Shown one piece after another: positions 28,671 through 36,695 of a stretch of 36,695 bases of DNA. Every line of letters starts with the position of its first letter. Positions within the stretch are counted from its first letter, which is position 1. Below the pieces are notes generated by a model. It was given only the letters and a program-made list of their open reading frames with translations. It was not told where the DNA came from and made no database searches. Source of the stretch: a virus; the IMG/VR virus record IMGVR_UViG_3300020000_000044, positions 1-36,695 of that record. One strand, written 5' to 3'. The translations under genes were made by a program, and so were the position numbers.

Positions 28671-30798
28671 GCAATCAGCGCTTGACCAGTTTAACGGTAT
28701 TAAAAAAGACATTGAGAAAGGTTATAGTTACTTCCAAAATAACTTTAAAATGTACAATGATTTCATCCGATTTGTATTCAAATCATCCATTTCACCGGCG
28801 GCACAATCAGCAAATCAAGAACTTGAGATTCCTAATATGGAGTTCAATATCTGTGAGGCTTACATAAGTCGATTGTGTGGTGAGTTTAGCAAAATGGATC
28901 CAGCGTTTAGTATACGCGCCAAAGAAGGGGTTAAGCTGATTGATCCGCGTGTTATTGATGTGGTTGAAGCCCATACCAAAGCGGCATTCATTGGCGGTGA
29001 CAAGCGTTCGCTATCCTATCATTTGTACAGAGATTTGCTAAGTGGTGGCTATAGTGTGGCTAAAATATATACGGATTACGCTGATGAGATGGCATTTGAT
29101 CAAAAGATATTCGTAGAGCGCGTTTTCGATCCGACATTAACCGTGTTCGATCCGTTAGCACGTAAATCACATAAAGGTGATGGGCGGTTCTGCTGTGAAC
29201 TATTTCCCAAAACAGAAGATGAAGCGATTGCCATGTATGGCTCCGACATTGTGAAAGAAGTCAGCTTCACACGTGATTCGAGTATTCAGCAATTCAATTG
29301 GTCGTATGTTAATCAACAAGAAAAGATTCTGTTATTCGCTGAGTTCTATAAAAAGAAATCGAAGCGCACCAAGATATTAAAACTTGCCAATGGTCATAGT
29401 GTGACCGAAAAATCCTATGAAGAGTTTATGCAAAAGTGGGAAAATGCGGGCATCTTGGAGCAGGCGCCGATCGTTTTGAAATCACGCATGACAGATATTG
29501 AAACAATTGATAAATATACGATCACTGGCAGTAAGATAATTGACCACAAAGAAACAAACTTCTCTATGCTACCGCTGGTTTTCTTTGATGGAAATTCTGT
29601 CATTGTGCGGGATGATATGAACGCGCAATCTGAGCAAGTGGTGCGCCCATATGTCTATCAAGCCCGTGATACGCAGAAGATGAAAAACTTTGCCGGTCAA
29701 TCATTATGCAATGAACTGGAAAATACCGTTCAACATAAGTGGATCGCACCGGTGGAAGGTATACCGGACAACAAAGATTATCAGCTTGCGTACATCAGTC
29801 CACAAAAAGCGCAAGTTGTGCTCTACAATCAATTCAAAGACGGTGACCCGAATCAGCCACTCAATCCACCGCGTGAAATTGTGCGAACACCGATACCGCC
29901 GGAAATATCAGCCACGTTTCAGATGGCCGACAATACCATGCAAGTTATTTTAGGCAGCTATGACGCGGCGCAAGGTAATAACGAAGGTGACCTATCAGGG
30001 ATTGCCATTATGCAGGGCGCTATGCACTCCAATGCGGCGGCAATGCCGTACACAATGGGTTTCATTGAGGGCTGGGGAAGATGTGGCGAGATTTATCTAA
30101 ACTTGCTGCCTAAATATTTCGTAACACCTCGAACGATTCCCGTCATATTGCCTAACGGCAAGCGTGACTTCTATGAAATCAATAAAGGCGACAATGTTAA
30201 ATTTGACTATGATGTGTCAGCACTTGAATTGACCATTGAACCGGGTGTTAACTTTGCAGTGCAAAAACAGATTGCATTAAAAACCATTGAACATCTCATG
30301 TCAGTTAGTGAAAGCTTCAAAGCGTTTATGGATGAGAACGGCTTGGAGGTATTACTCGATAATATCGACATACGCGGCATTGATAAGCTTAGAGCGGCAT
30401 CGGGTGAATGGATGGCGCAACAGAAAGAAAAAGCAGCTCAAGCGGCTGAAGCACAGAAAAATGCTATTACACCTGAGAAGCTTATGGAAGAGCAGGTTAA
30501 TATTGAGAAGATGAAAGTACAAATGGAAGCGGAATCGAGTCAACGCAAAGCCGAAGTTGAAATGGCTAAAGTTACTACAACTTCCGCTGTTCAAAATAAA
30601 GAAGCCGATATAAAATTCCTTGAGGTAATGAGTGAAATACAAGGAGCTGATCTTGATCGGGCGCTTGAGCAAGAACATTTAGACAGTCAAAACGCAAGGG
30701 CTGCTATTGAGCTTGCAACTTCAGTCAGCAAACACATTAATGAAGTCGAAATGGAGAAATTGAAACATGAAAAAGAAAGCAATGAAAAAACTGAGTAA
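28663..30798 (+). CDS. Portal protein (P22 gp1-like)
   Basis: About 711 aa, close to P22 gp1 (725 aa). It follows the large terminase and overlaps it by eight bases. The N-terminal half contains FNICEAYISRLCGEFSKMDP (about 65-85) and RVFDPTLTVFDPLARKS (about 155-170), as in P22-type portals; the last 120 residues are a long charged coiled coil (KEKAAQAAEAQKNAI and onward), corresponding to the barrel/helical tail of P22. Two ATGs are possible (28657, 28663); the second has better spacing from AAAGGA. It forms the dodecameric DNA channel. Confidence 0.92.
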   Translation: MIKQSALDQFNGIKKDIEKGYSYFQNNFKMYNDFIRFVFKSSISPAAQSANQELEIPNMEFNICEAYISRLCGEFSKMDPAFSIRAKEGVKLIDPRVIDVVEAHTKAAFIGGDKRSLSYHLYRDLLSGGYSVAKIYTDYADEMAFDQKIFVERVFDPTLTVFDPLARKSHKGDGRFCCELFPKTEDEAIAMYGSDIVKEVSFTRDSSIQQFNWSYVNQQEKILLFAEFYKKKSKRTKILKLANGHSVTEKSYEEFMQKWENAGILEQAPIVLKSRMTDIETIDKYTITGSKIIDHKETNFSMLPLVFFDGNSVIVRDDMNAQSEQVVRPYVYQARDTQKMKNFAGQSLCNELENTVQHKWIAPVEGIPDNKDYQLAYISPQKAQVVLYNQFKDGDPNQPLNPPREIVRTPIPPEISATFQMADNTMQVILGSYDAAQGNNEGDLSGIAIMQGAMHSNAAAMPYTMGFIEGWGRCGEIYLNLLPKYFVTPRTIPVILPNGKRDFYEINKGDNVKFDYDVSALELTIEPGVNFAVQKQIALKTIEHLMSVSESFKAFMDENGLEVLLDNIDIRGIDKLRAASGEWMAQQKEKAAQAAEAQKNAITPEKLMEEQVNIEKMKVQMEAESSQRKAEVEMAKVTTTSAVQNKEADIKFLEVMSEIQGADLDRALEQEHLDSQNARAAIELATSVSKHINEVEMEKLKHEKESNEKTE

Positions 30799-30907
30799 TG
30801 ACAGTGTAAATAAAAACCTGAAAGCTTCCCCAGCGCCCAAGGCTGATAACTTAAAGAGCAAAGGATTAAGCAAAGCTAATCCGAAAGCAAAAGGTAATGG
30901 TCGATGA
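30767..30907 (+). CDS. Tiny lysine-rich protein (46 aa)
   Basis: A 46-codon ORF, MKKKAMKKLSNDSVNKNLKA, then SPAPKADNLKSKGLSKANPK, starting inside the portal gene's end after GGAG and overlapping the next gene as ATGA. Highly basic (about one residue in four is Lys), probably unfolded, nucleic-acid-binding. Small basic genes between portal and scaffold recur in related phages. Function unknown. Confidence 0.6.
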   Translation: MKKKAMKKLSNDSVNKNLKASPAPKADNLKSKGLSKANPKAKGNGR

Positions 30908-31113
30908 AAAAGAAAACCGATAAACCTAAAAAGTTTATACAGAAGATGGATTTAAAAAAAGGTGCGCTGCGTGAAGAGCTACACGTGCCAGCGGGCAAAG
31001 ACATTCCCGCTAAAAAGTTAGCAAAAGCGGCTAAAAGTTCTAATCCTACTTTAAAGAAGCGTGCCGTATTAGCTGAGACTTTCAAGAAAATGAATAAGAA
31101 AAAAGCAAAATAG
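30904..31113 (+). CDS. Small basic phage protein (69 aa)
   Basis: A 69-aa basic protein with KKGALREELHVPAGKDIPAK and KLAKAAKSSNPTLKKRAVLA. This matches a common small phage protein (G-A-L-x-x-x-L-x-(I/V)-x-x-G-x-x-I-P-x-x-K-L-x-x-A) of unknown function, often near portal or capsid genes. Overlaps the 46-aa gene. Confidence 0.75.
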   Translation: MKKKTDKPKKFIQKMDLKKGALREELHVPAGKDIPAKKLAKAAKSSNPTLKKRAVLAETFKKMNKKKAK

Positions 31114-31262
31114 TTGCATAAATCGTTTATTGAATGTACGATAGGCTTAATTATCAGGATACGGAATCCTTATAACCCGGCACTTACGCAGCTATGCGGT
31201 AAAATAGTAGATCATAGTACTTAAACTATGCCAACACGTTCACAACGGCAACAGTGAGATGA
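31114..31262 (+). promoter_or_regulatory. Hairpin-rich leader before the scaffold gene
   Basis: Five perfect short hairpins in 127 bases: ATCGT/ACGAT (31122-31142), AGGAT/ATCCT (31156-31170), CGCA/TGCG (31187-31198), CATAGT/ACTATG (31213-31230), CGTT/AACG (31237-31247). No gene fits here. It could be a translational leader, an RNA processing site raising scaffold/coat expression, or a small RNA. No T-tract follows any stem. Confidence 0.5.
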
Positions 31263-31268
31263 TTGAAG

Positions 31269-32003
31269 ATGGATGAAAAGGAATTAGCACAAGATACGGA
31301 AATTGCTTCTACTCCTGTTGAAACGACTGTTGATGATCACGCTAGTGAAGCTGAGGAAATGATCCCTAAATCTCGCGCTGAACTGCTAATCAAAAAAGCC
31401 AAACTCAAAGGAAGAGATCAAATGCAATCTGAAATGGACGCTTTAAAAGCTGAAAACGAAAACTTGAGATCCAACAACGCAGGCAATATGGGCGGTATGG
31501 CAGCCCCAGTCAGTGTTGAAGAAGTTGAGCAGAGAGTCATGGCTAAGCTTCGGCAATCATTTCAAGAAAACGCAGAGGCTCGCGCCCAGGAAGAATTGCA
31601 AAAGCAGGCTGAGCAGATATCTAACTCTTACAAGGCTAAAATGGCGGCTGGTAAAGCTTCCTATGACGACTTTGATAGTGTTATTGCGGATTTTAAGCCC
31701 GAAAATTTCCCGAATCTCGTTTGGTTAGTGGATAAGATGGACAACGCGCACGATATTATGTACGAGTTGATGAGTAATCCTAACAAGTTAGCAACGGTTG
31801 TGGTGATGTCTGAAAGAGATCCCCATGCAGCGCTCAACATGTTAACGAAAATCTCGACATCGATCAAAACTAATCAGGCAGCTAAGGCAGCCGATAAAGA
31901 CGTTGCCCCCCCATTAGGACGCCTCCAATCTTCTTCGCAGACGACAGGACAAGATACCGGCGAACTAAGCATGAATGATATGAAGCGCATGTTTAGGGGA
32001 TAA
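31269..32003 (+). CDS. Scaffolding protein (P22 gp8 position)
   Basis: A 244-aa acidic, helical protein directly before the coat gene. Residues about 30-115 are charged, coiled-coil-like (KKAKLKGRDQMQSEMDALKA); a conserved-looking block at about 135-190 (YDDFDSVIADFKPENFPNLV, then NAHDIMYELMSNPNKLATVV) is typical of scaffolds of P22-like siblings; the C-terminus is short and basic (MKRMFRG), suited to coat binding. P22 gp8 is 303 aa. The ATG at 31269 is preferred over a TTG six bases upstream. Confidence 0.82.
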   Translation: MDEKELAQDTEIASTPVETTVDDHASEAEEMIPKSRAELLIKKAKLKGRDQMQSEMDALKAENENLRSNNAGNMGGMAAPVSVEEVEQRVMAKLRQSFQENAEARAQEELQKQAEQISNSYKAKMAAGKASYDDFDSVIADFKPENFPNLVWLVDKMDNAHDIMYELMSNPNKLATVVVMSERDPHAALNMLTKISTSIKTNQAAKAADKDVAPPLGRLQSSSQTTGQDTGELSMNDMKRMFRG

Positions 32004-32031
32004 ACAAACCTATCTTTTAAGCCGTGTAATT

Positions 32032-32055
32032 TTGTCTCCACGTAAATCTATGGAG
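32032..32055 (+). promoter_or_regulatory. Hairpin over the coat gene ribosome site
   Basis: GTCTCC (about 32034-32039) can pair with the GGAGA(GA)C just before the coat ATG, so the SD GGAGAG may be partly sequestered. The bases before it (32018-32030) repeat a 13-mer found in structured unit 1. Confidence 0.4.
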
Positions 32056-32063
32056 AGACTTAT

Positions 32064-33314
32064 ATGGCTTTGCCAAATAACATTGTGCAGAATGTCCAAA
32101 CTTACAACAAAGCGGACTTAGCATATTTACAAAATTCGAACTGTTTTATCTTTACTGCAAATAAAAAATACCGTGACTTCGAAAAGGCGAATCCAGCCAA
32201 TTTGGGCGATACGATTACCTTTGATAAGCCACCACGTTTCATCTCTTCCGATGGCTTGGTTGTAACATTCCAGGGCGTAGAGCAAAGAGTTCAAACATTG
32301 ACCGTTGATAAGGCTAAAAACGTTGGCCTCAACATCTCCGCTCAACAATTAATCTTTAACTTAAAAGATTACATGGATCGCTTTGGTAAGTCCTCGATTG
32401 AAGAATTAGGGGCAGAAGTTGAATCAGATATCGCAGGATTGTGCGAATCTTCACCATATCGGTTCTACGGTAACGGCGTTACCCCCATAGCAAGTTTTAA
32501 CCAGCTTGGTCAAATGTTGGCCTTCTTCCGGAACTTTGGTGCGGCAAAGGATATGACAAAAGCATATCTATCTGACGTGGCAATTCCTGATATCGTTGCA
32601 TCCGGCCTTAACCAATTCGTACCACAAGGTAACGAAGAGCTTCGTAATAGCTGGGAACTCGGCGCATTTTCTAAGTGCGAATGGTACTCCTCAAATTTGT
32701 TGCCTGAGCATATTTCAGGTTCCGAAGGTGAAGCAGGCGTTACTTTAACCGTTGTCTCTACCGTCATGAACTCTGAAGGTGGCGTAATTTCCATCACATT
32801 GAGTGGAACATCGGCGGCTTCCGATGCTGATTCTGTTAAGTTATATGACAGATTCCAGTTTCAAGATAACGTGGCTGGCTTCCCTAACATCCGCTTTAGA
32901 ACATTCATTGGTCACAAGCCAAGTGCATCCCCAGTGCAATTTATTGCTACTTCTGATGCAGGTTCAACCGGCGGCTCTCAAGTTACCGTCACCATACGTC
33001 CAGCACTTCAAGCGGCTAGTGGCAAGAACCAAAATATTACGCAAGCGATTGTTGCGGGGATGCAAGTTAAGGTTCTACCTTCTCACCGTGTTGGCATGGT
33101 TCAATCCGGCAATCAATTCTACGCTGCGATTCCTCCATTACCTGACTGCGACCCATTCACCACAAGCGTTGTGACTGACATGGAAACCGGCGCAAGCTTA
33201 CGTATGTATACCGGTGCGCAATTTGGACAAAATTTATACGGGACTGTTCACGACGTGATTTGGGGAAAAACACAGGTTGACGATAACGCGATGGCAATTA
33301 TATTCCCGCTGTAA
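32064..33314 (+). CDS. Major capsid protein (P22 coat gp5-like)
   Basis: A 416-aa protein (P22 gp5 is 430 aa) after the scaffold. N-terminus MALPNNIVQNVQTYNKADLA; residues about 35-110 (FEKANPANLGDTITFDKPPR) form the N-arm/E-loop-like part; about 225-330 (EAGVTLTVVSTVMNSEGGVI and onward) is a beta-rich insertion comparable to the I-domain of P22 coat; the C-terminus is a typical HK97-fold P-domain end (TQVDDNAMAIIFPL). It forms the icosahedral shell with the scaffold. An HNH gene is inserted directly downstream. Confidence 0.9.
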   Translation: MALPNNIVQNVQTYNKADLAYLQNSNCFIFTANKKYRDFEKANPANLGDTITFDKPPRFISSDGLVVTFQGVEQRVQTLTVDKAKNVGLNISAQQLIFNLKDYMDRFGKSSIEELGAEVESDIAGLCESSPYRFYGNGVTPIASFNQLGQMLAFFRNFGAAKDMTKAYLSDVAIPDIVASGLNQFVPQGNEELRNSWELGAFSKCEWYSSNLLPEHISGSEGEAGVTLTVVSTVMNSEGGVISITLSGTSAASDADSVKLYDRFQFQDNVAGFPNIRFRTFIGHKPSASPVQFIATSDAGSTGGSQVTVTIRPALQAASGKNQNITQAIVAGMQVKVLPSHRVGMVQSGNQFYAAIPPLPDCDPFTTSVVTDMETGASLRMYTGAQFGQNLYGTVHDVIWGKTQVDDNAMAIIFPL

Positions 33315-33328
33315 TTTGTCCTAGGTAC

Positions 33329-33356
33329 AGTCCTATTTTTATTATATAATAGGGCT
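33329..33356 (+). terminator. Hairpin after the coat gene
   Basis: AGTCCTATT (33329-33337) and AATAGGGCT (33348-33356) form a 9-bp stem (one G-T pair), followed by only three T. Possibly an attenuator that lowers HNH expression relative to coat, or an RNA-stability hairpin. Confidence 0.5.
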
Positions 33357-33372
33357 TTATCTGGGGTGGAAA

Positions 33373-34035
33373 ATGGCAAAGCTTTATTGTAATACATGTG
33401 GTGCTTTAAAAACTGGATCTTATATTAAGGAAACAAATTGTGCGAAATGTACTGGTGAAAAAAGAAAAGCTAGGCGTAAAAAACGTCGAAAAGATCTTGA
33501 TCTTCCAGTCTTTGGTACGGGCCGTGATCCGAAATGTAAGAAATGTAGAACAGTTAAAGAAGTACCTTATATCAATGGTAGTCTTTGTCGAAAATGCAAA
33601 CTCGAAAGGGCTAAAATTGATTACAACAAAAAAGCTAGAGCTAATGATGTACCTTTGCGAAATAAAGGAAGAAATCCATTATGCTCTAAATGTAATGTCA
33701 TTAAAGAGAATATAAATGATCAATATTGCAACTGTTGCAGGGCTTTAATGAAACGCGAGCGATATGCTCGAAAAAAATTAGATCCTGAATTTATGAGACT
33801 GGAGCGTGAAAAGACGATAGAAAAACTTCAGAATGATTATTCAAGACTGAAGAAAAACTGTCGGGAGAAAACGCACAGACTTATAAAAAGTAGTAAATTG
33901 ATTAAAATGAATTGTGAAATTTGCAATGATACAGAAGTTGAGGCGCACCATGATGATTACACAAATCCTTATGATGTTAGATGGCTATGTAAAGCTCATC
34001 ATTCTCAGCATCACACTAATTTAAAGGAGAAATAG
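33373..34035 (+). CDS. HNH endonuclease next to the coat gene
   Basis: A 220-aa basic protein. Three CxxC pairs in the first half (LYCNTCGAL...CAKCTGE; DPKCKKCRT...CRKCKLER; NPLCSKCNV...CNCCRAL) are repeated zinc knuckles. The C-terminal 45 residues carry the nuclease core: NCEICNDTEVEAHHDDYTNP, then VRWLCKAHHSQHH (C-x2-C, the HH-D-Y catalytic pair, C-x2-H-H), a typical phage HNH. Free-standing endonuclease genes between structural genes are usual homing elements. It is on the same strand as the coat gene, and its last codons hold the SD (AAAGGAG) of the next gene, so it is integrated in the operon. It is not closely alike in the middle to the HNH at 4939. Confidence 0.9.
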   Translation: MAKLYCNTCGALKTGSYIKETNCAKCTGEKRKARRKKRRKDLDLPVFGTGRDPKCKKCRTVKEVPYINGSLCRKCKLERAKIDYNKKARANDVPLRNKGRNPLCSKCNVIKENINDQYCNCCRALMKRERYARKKLDPEFMRLEREKTIEKLQNDYSRLKKNCREKTHRLIKSSKLIKMNCEICNDTEVEAHHDDYTNPYDVRWLCKAHHSQHHTNLKEK

Positions 34036-34038
34036 ACA

Positions 34039-34782
34039 ATGGATATCAATTTACCCGTAGTGAACGCCCCTTACTTGGATGTAAGCGGGCTTCAACTTGC
34101 ATGGGCTTCAAATACCACTCTAACTATGTTAGCGGGCAGTGCTAGAAATAGCACTAACCAAGCTGACATCATTCTTCCGTTAGCTGTCACTATCAATGGT
34201 GCAACGAATGGAATTAATGGGTTAGATACCGGTGTTCTCGTGTTATCGACTCTGTATACAATCTATGCAGTAGGTGATTCCACCAATAACAACGTGCCGG
34301 GCGCTGTTTTGTCAGCGAGTGCCGTTTCCCCTACTTTACCAGTAGGTTATGACATGTGGCGTGCGATCGGTTATATCCGCACTGATGCCTCTGTACATTT
34401 CTTACTTGGCTATTGGTTCGGCTCTGCTAATGACAGATTGTTCACATACGATGTGCCAATCGCAACAGCAGTGACGGCGGGTGCTTCGGCAACATATGCG
34501 GCTGTGACATTAGCCACCTTTGTTCCAGCGGTGGGAAATCTTCCTGTATTGATTGAATGTAATTGGACTGCCAATGCTGCTAACGACACCTTAGCATTGC
34601 AAGGTTTTGCATCCACTGGTGACACTGTGAAATACATTGCCCCAGTCGCAGGTGCAACAGCGCATACGATCGTACGTGATTATGTCAGCGCTCAATTAGA
34701 TTCGGGCGTATCTAAGATTAATTACAAAGTGAGTGCCGCTGCTGTTGCGATCAACGTAGCTGGTTATCAGTATTGTATCTAA
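34039..34782 (+). CDS. Putative virion structural / decoration protein (247 aa)
   Basis: A 247-aa Ala/Thr/Val-rich, beta-predicted protein starting MDINLPVVNAPYLDVSGLQL. It is placed between the coat and the gp4-like connector, a position used by head decoration or vertex proteins in relatives of P22. The tail part repeats simple Ala/Val/Thr stretches (IATAVTAGASATYAAVTLAT). No motif defines it. Its ribosome site lies in the end of the HNH gene. Confidence 0.66.
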   Translation: MDINLPVVNAPYLDVSGLQLAWASNTTLTMLAGSARNSTNQADIILPLAVTINGATNGINGLDTGVLVLSTLYTIYAVGDSTNNNVPGAVLSASAVSPTLPVGYDMWRAIGYIRTDASVHFLLGYWFGSANDRLFTYDVPIATAVTAGASATYAAVTLATFVPAVGNLPVLIECNWTANAANDTLALQGFASTGDTVKYIAPVAGATAHTIVRDYVSAQLDSGVSKINYKVSAAAVAINVAGYQYCI

Positions 34783-34800
34783 TCTAAAAGGAATTAGGCC

Positions 34801-35508
34801 ATGACGTACTTGACTAGCAATTTGATCACAGATTCCTATTATCTGAGTAGCATTGTTAGTCGAGACTTTGAAACGCCGACCGGCGGACAAATGAGTGATG
34901 GCCTAAGACTATTGAATGATGTGCTAGCTGATCGCACCATTGATAACGGTACGATTCCGTACACTCGACATCAATTAATTACGGCAACGCCTGGCTTATC
35001 AATCTATCCGATTGCGGATTTAATTAATCTGGAAATATTTGTTTTCTATATTCAATCGATTCGATATGAAACACGTAATCAACAACGTCATGAATTTTTT
35101 GGTAGTTTTAGAGCCACAGCCATTCAAAGTTTGCCGTTCAATTGGCATTTTGAAAGGAATTTAGGTGGTGGAACACTCTACTTATATTTTATTCCTGATA
35201 TTGCCTACCCATTAGAAATATGGGGCACCTATCGATTAAGTTCGGTAACTGAGTTTCAAGATCTGTCATTGCTACTTGATCAATTCTATACCAATTTTTT
35301 AAAATACTTATTGGCGCAACGACTCTGCGAATACAACTCATGGGCGGTGCCACAATCGATCATGATCCAGCTAGAAAAATATTATCAGTGGATTAATAAA
35401 AGCACTAACGTCATGGATTTAAGACAGCGCAAGGTTAGTAGTTTGGCAAACAACATGGCCATTAATTATGCAATTGTAAATTTATCGAACGGATGGGTGC
35501 CAAATTAA
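34801..35508 (+). CDS. P22 gp4-like head-tail connector (tail accessory factor)
   Basis: A 235-aa protein immediately before the gp10-like gene and after head genes, as gene 4 is in P22 (gp4 is 166 aa). The N-terminal half (DSYYLSSIVSRDFETPTGGQ, LRLLNDVLADRTID) and the LSLLLDQFYTNFLKYLLAQR helix near 160-180 fit the helical connector fold of that family. It would extend the portal and bind gp10. AAAGGAATTAGGCC precedes the ATG. P22 gp4 also has a peptidoglycan-hydrolase activity; no sign of that can be read here. Confidence 0.7.
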   Translation: MTYLTSNLITDSYYLSSIVSRDFETPTGGQMSDGLRLLNDVLADRTIDNGTIPYTRHQLITATPGLSIYPIADLINLEIFVFYIQSIRYETRNQQRHEFFGSFRATAIQSLPFNWHFERNLGGGTLYLYFIPDIAYPLEIWGTYRLSSVTEFQDLSLLLDQFYTNFLKYLLAQRLCEYNSWAVPQSIMIQLEKYYQWINKSTNVMDLRQRKVSSLANNMAINYAIVNLSNGWVPN

Positions 35509-35548
35509 TATACAAGACATCTAATATAGATTAATTAATGGACTAATA

Positions 35549-36695
35549 ATGCCTTTAACTACTGGATCTACAGAGATACCCGTGAACATCGTAGGCAGTT
35601 CGATATTCGGCGTATATCCCACAATCAGCGTCGAACGTACCTACAATATGTACGTTACTTACAATGGCGATAAAACCGAAGAATCGCTGGTTAACTTCCC
35701 TGGTTATCAAGCATTGCTCGCCCTATTTGATGAAAAGCTTGAAGGTCGCGGCATATTCTATTCGGTCAGGGGTGGATTTTTTCTAGCAGTCGTTGAAGCG
35801 TCAGTATGGCGTGTCAATTTACTTTCTGAGATACCGACACAGCTCGGCACCATTGGCACTAACAGCGGTGAAGTATTCTTTGATGAAAATCTTTCAGGCC
35901 AAATTTGTTTTGTCGATGGGCAAGTCGCCTATATTTACAATTACCCACAGGCGCCCACGGCGATTGCTGCTGCTGTTTTTGATTCTCACGCATCAGACTT
36001 TCAGCCAAATTATGTCACTTATCAAAATACCTATTTTATCTTTGGTAATGGCTTAACGACGAATGATGGCTCACAGTGGGTGATATACCAACAAAACATT
36101 GCTAGCACACCTTATTCTCTGGCATGGGTGCAAACGCTTGCACTTCAAACGAAACCTGATTTTGCAAAGGCGGTTATTCGTATACCAGGTAAAGGCAATA
36201 ACATTCTTGTTTTTGGTTCTACTGTTGCTGAGCTATGGACAAACATTGGCGGCCTTCAAGTCTATCAACGAAATTCCTCGCTCAATAGCGATTTCGGTGC
36301 GGCTTCAGTCTCAACCATTGCGGCAAATGATGAAGTGGTGGCATGGCTTGGCATTAATGAAAAATCATCCGTAGCACTGATGGCAAGTAAAGGAGGCGCC
36401 CCTGGTCGTATTTCAACTGACGGTTTAGATCATTTGCTAGAAAGCGTTAAGGTTCCACAATCCTCAACAGCATTTTTGTATCGACAAGGTGGGCATTTAT
36501 TCTATGTGTTAACGTTTCTCGATCCGCTCGATAACTTTAGCATCATGTATGATTTTACGAATGACAAAATATTTGATTTAACGGACTGGGATTTCTCGGC
36601 ATTTCCCGCTCGGCAAACCATATTCTTTGATCATAAGACACTATTCATTAGTTGGAAGGACGGGCAGATATTCGAGCTAAGCGCGAATCTACCGC
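35549..36695 (+). CDS. P22 gp10-like packaged-DNA stabilisation protein, N-terminal part (runs off edge)
   Basis: The ORF starts at ATG 35549 (MPLTTGSTEIPVNIVGSSIF) and is open to the right edge; the in-frame continuation is 1-615, and the total is about 542 aa once the 133-bp overlap is removed. The SERTYNMYV segment near residue 35, the repeated beta strands and the FVDGQ/FIFGNG pattern fit the beta-propeller-like gp10 family, which closes the tail tube beneath gp4. It stands in the right place in the P22 order. The ribosome site is weak (TTAATGG region). Confidence 0.82.
   Translation, partial: MPLTTGSTEIPVNIVGSSIFGVYPTISVERTYNMYVTYNGDKTEESLVNFPGYQALLALFDEKLEGRGIFYSVRGGFFLAVVEASVWRVNLLSEIPTQLGTIGTNSGEVFFDENLSGQICFVDGQVAYIYNYPQAPTAIAAAVFDSHASDFQPNYVTYQNTYFIFGNGLTTNDGSQWVIYQQNIASTPYSLAWVQTLALQTKPDFAKAVIRIPGKGNNILVFGSTVAELWTNIGGLQVYQRNSSLNSDFGAASVSTIAANDEVVAWLGINEKSSVALMASKGGAPGRISTDGLDHLLESVKVPQSSTAFLYRQGGHLFYVLTFLDPLDNFSIMYDFTNDKIFDLTDWDFSAFPARQTIFFDHKTLFISWKDGQIFELSANLP
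36563..36695. repeat. Right copy of 133-bp terminal overlap
   Basis: Same sequence as 1-133 except two bases (36566 a, 36692 c). See the left copy. With one copy removed the circle is 36,562 bp. Confidence 0.93.

Overview
The window is a nearly complete, circularly closing genome of a tailed phage with a P22-like (podovirus) virion. The first 133 and last 133 bases are the same apart from two mismatches, and the gp10-like gene cut by the right edge continues in frame from base 1. The replicon is therefore about 36.56 kb, opened inside that gene. The DNA is AT-rich, intergenic spacers are short, and genes often overlap by 1-20 bases. The host cannot be fixed from sequence. P22-type structural genes, a perfect DnaA box and classical sigma-70 promoters suggest a low-GC proteobacterium, probably a gammaproteobacterium.

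Layout. (1) Virion block, + strand, 25.9-36.7 kb continuing at 1-12.7 kb: terminase small subunit, an Acb2-like small protein, terminase large subunit, portal, two tiny basic proteins, scaffold, coat, an HNH endonuclease, a structural protein, gp4-like connector, gp10-like stabilisation protein, a small protein, three ejection proteins (gp7/gp20/gp16 positions), then tail fibre and appendage genes. This is the P22 order. (2) A long leftward operon system (10.7-23.3 kb, - strand, except one tail-type gene at 11.2-12.7 kb): many proteins under 100 aa, a DUF3310 protein, three zinc-finger or homing-endonuclease-like proteins, two secreted proteins, small membrane proteins, a SpeD-like protein, a small HTH protein and a RecE-like exonuclease/Bet annealing pair. 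(3) A divergent control region at 23.3-23.55 kb, followed on the + strand by a replication initiator with iterons inside its coding sequence, small ORFs, a DnaA-box cluster and a VRR-NUC nuclease.

Most notable: (a) an HNH endonuclease cassette inserted after codon 14 of the tail-fibre gene. The gene has regained its first 14 codons as a copy in which every non-Met codon differs at the third base while 13 of 14 residues are kept. (b) A family of modular structured RNA-like units in two distant intergenic regions (13.1-13.46 kb on -, 26.63-26.92 kb on +). They share the junction TTTATGG...CCGCCA, and two of them have 8-bp closing stems that differ by compensatory changes. (c) A 20-bp operator-like motif repeated in front of three leftward genes, twice covering the -35 box of a promoter with a good -10. 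(d) Two candidate origins, iterons inside the initiator gene and a DnaA-box cluster 1.1 kb downstream. (e) A probable anti-CBASS/anti-Thoeris sponge of the Acb2 type between the terminase genes.

No integrase, CI-like repressor, DNA polymerase, endolysin or holin could be recognised, so lifestyle and lysis mechanism are open.
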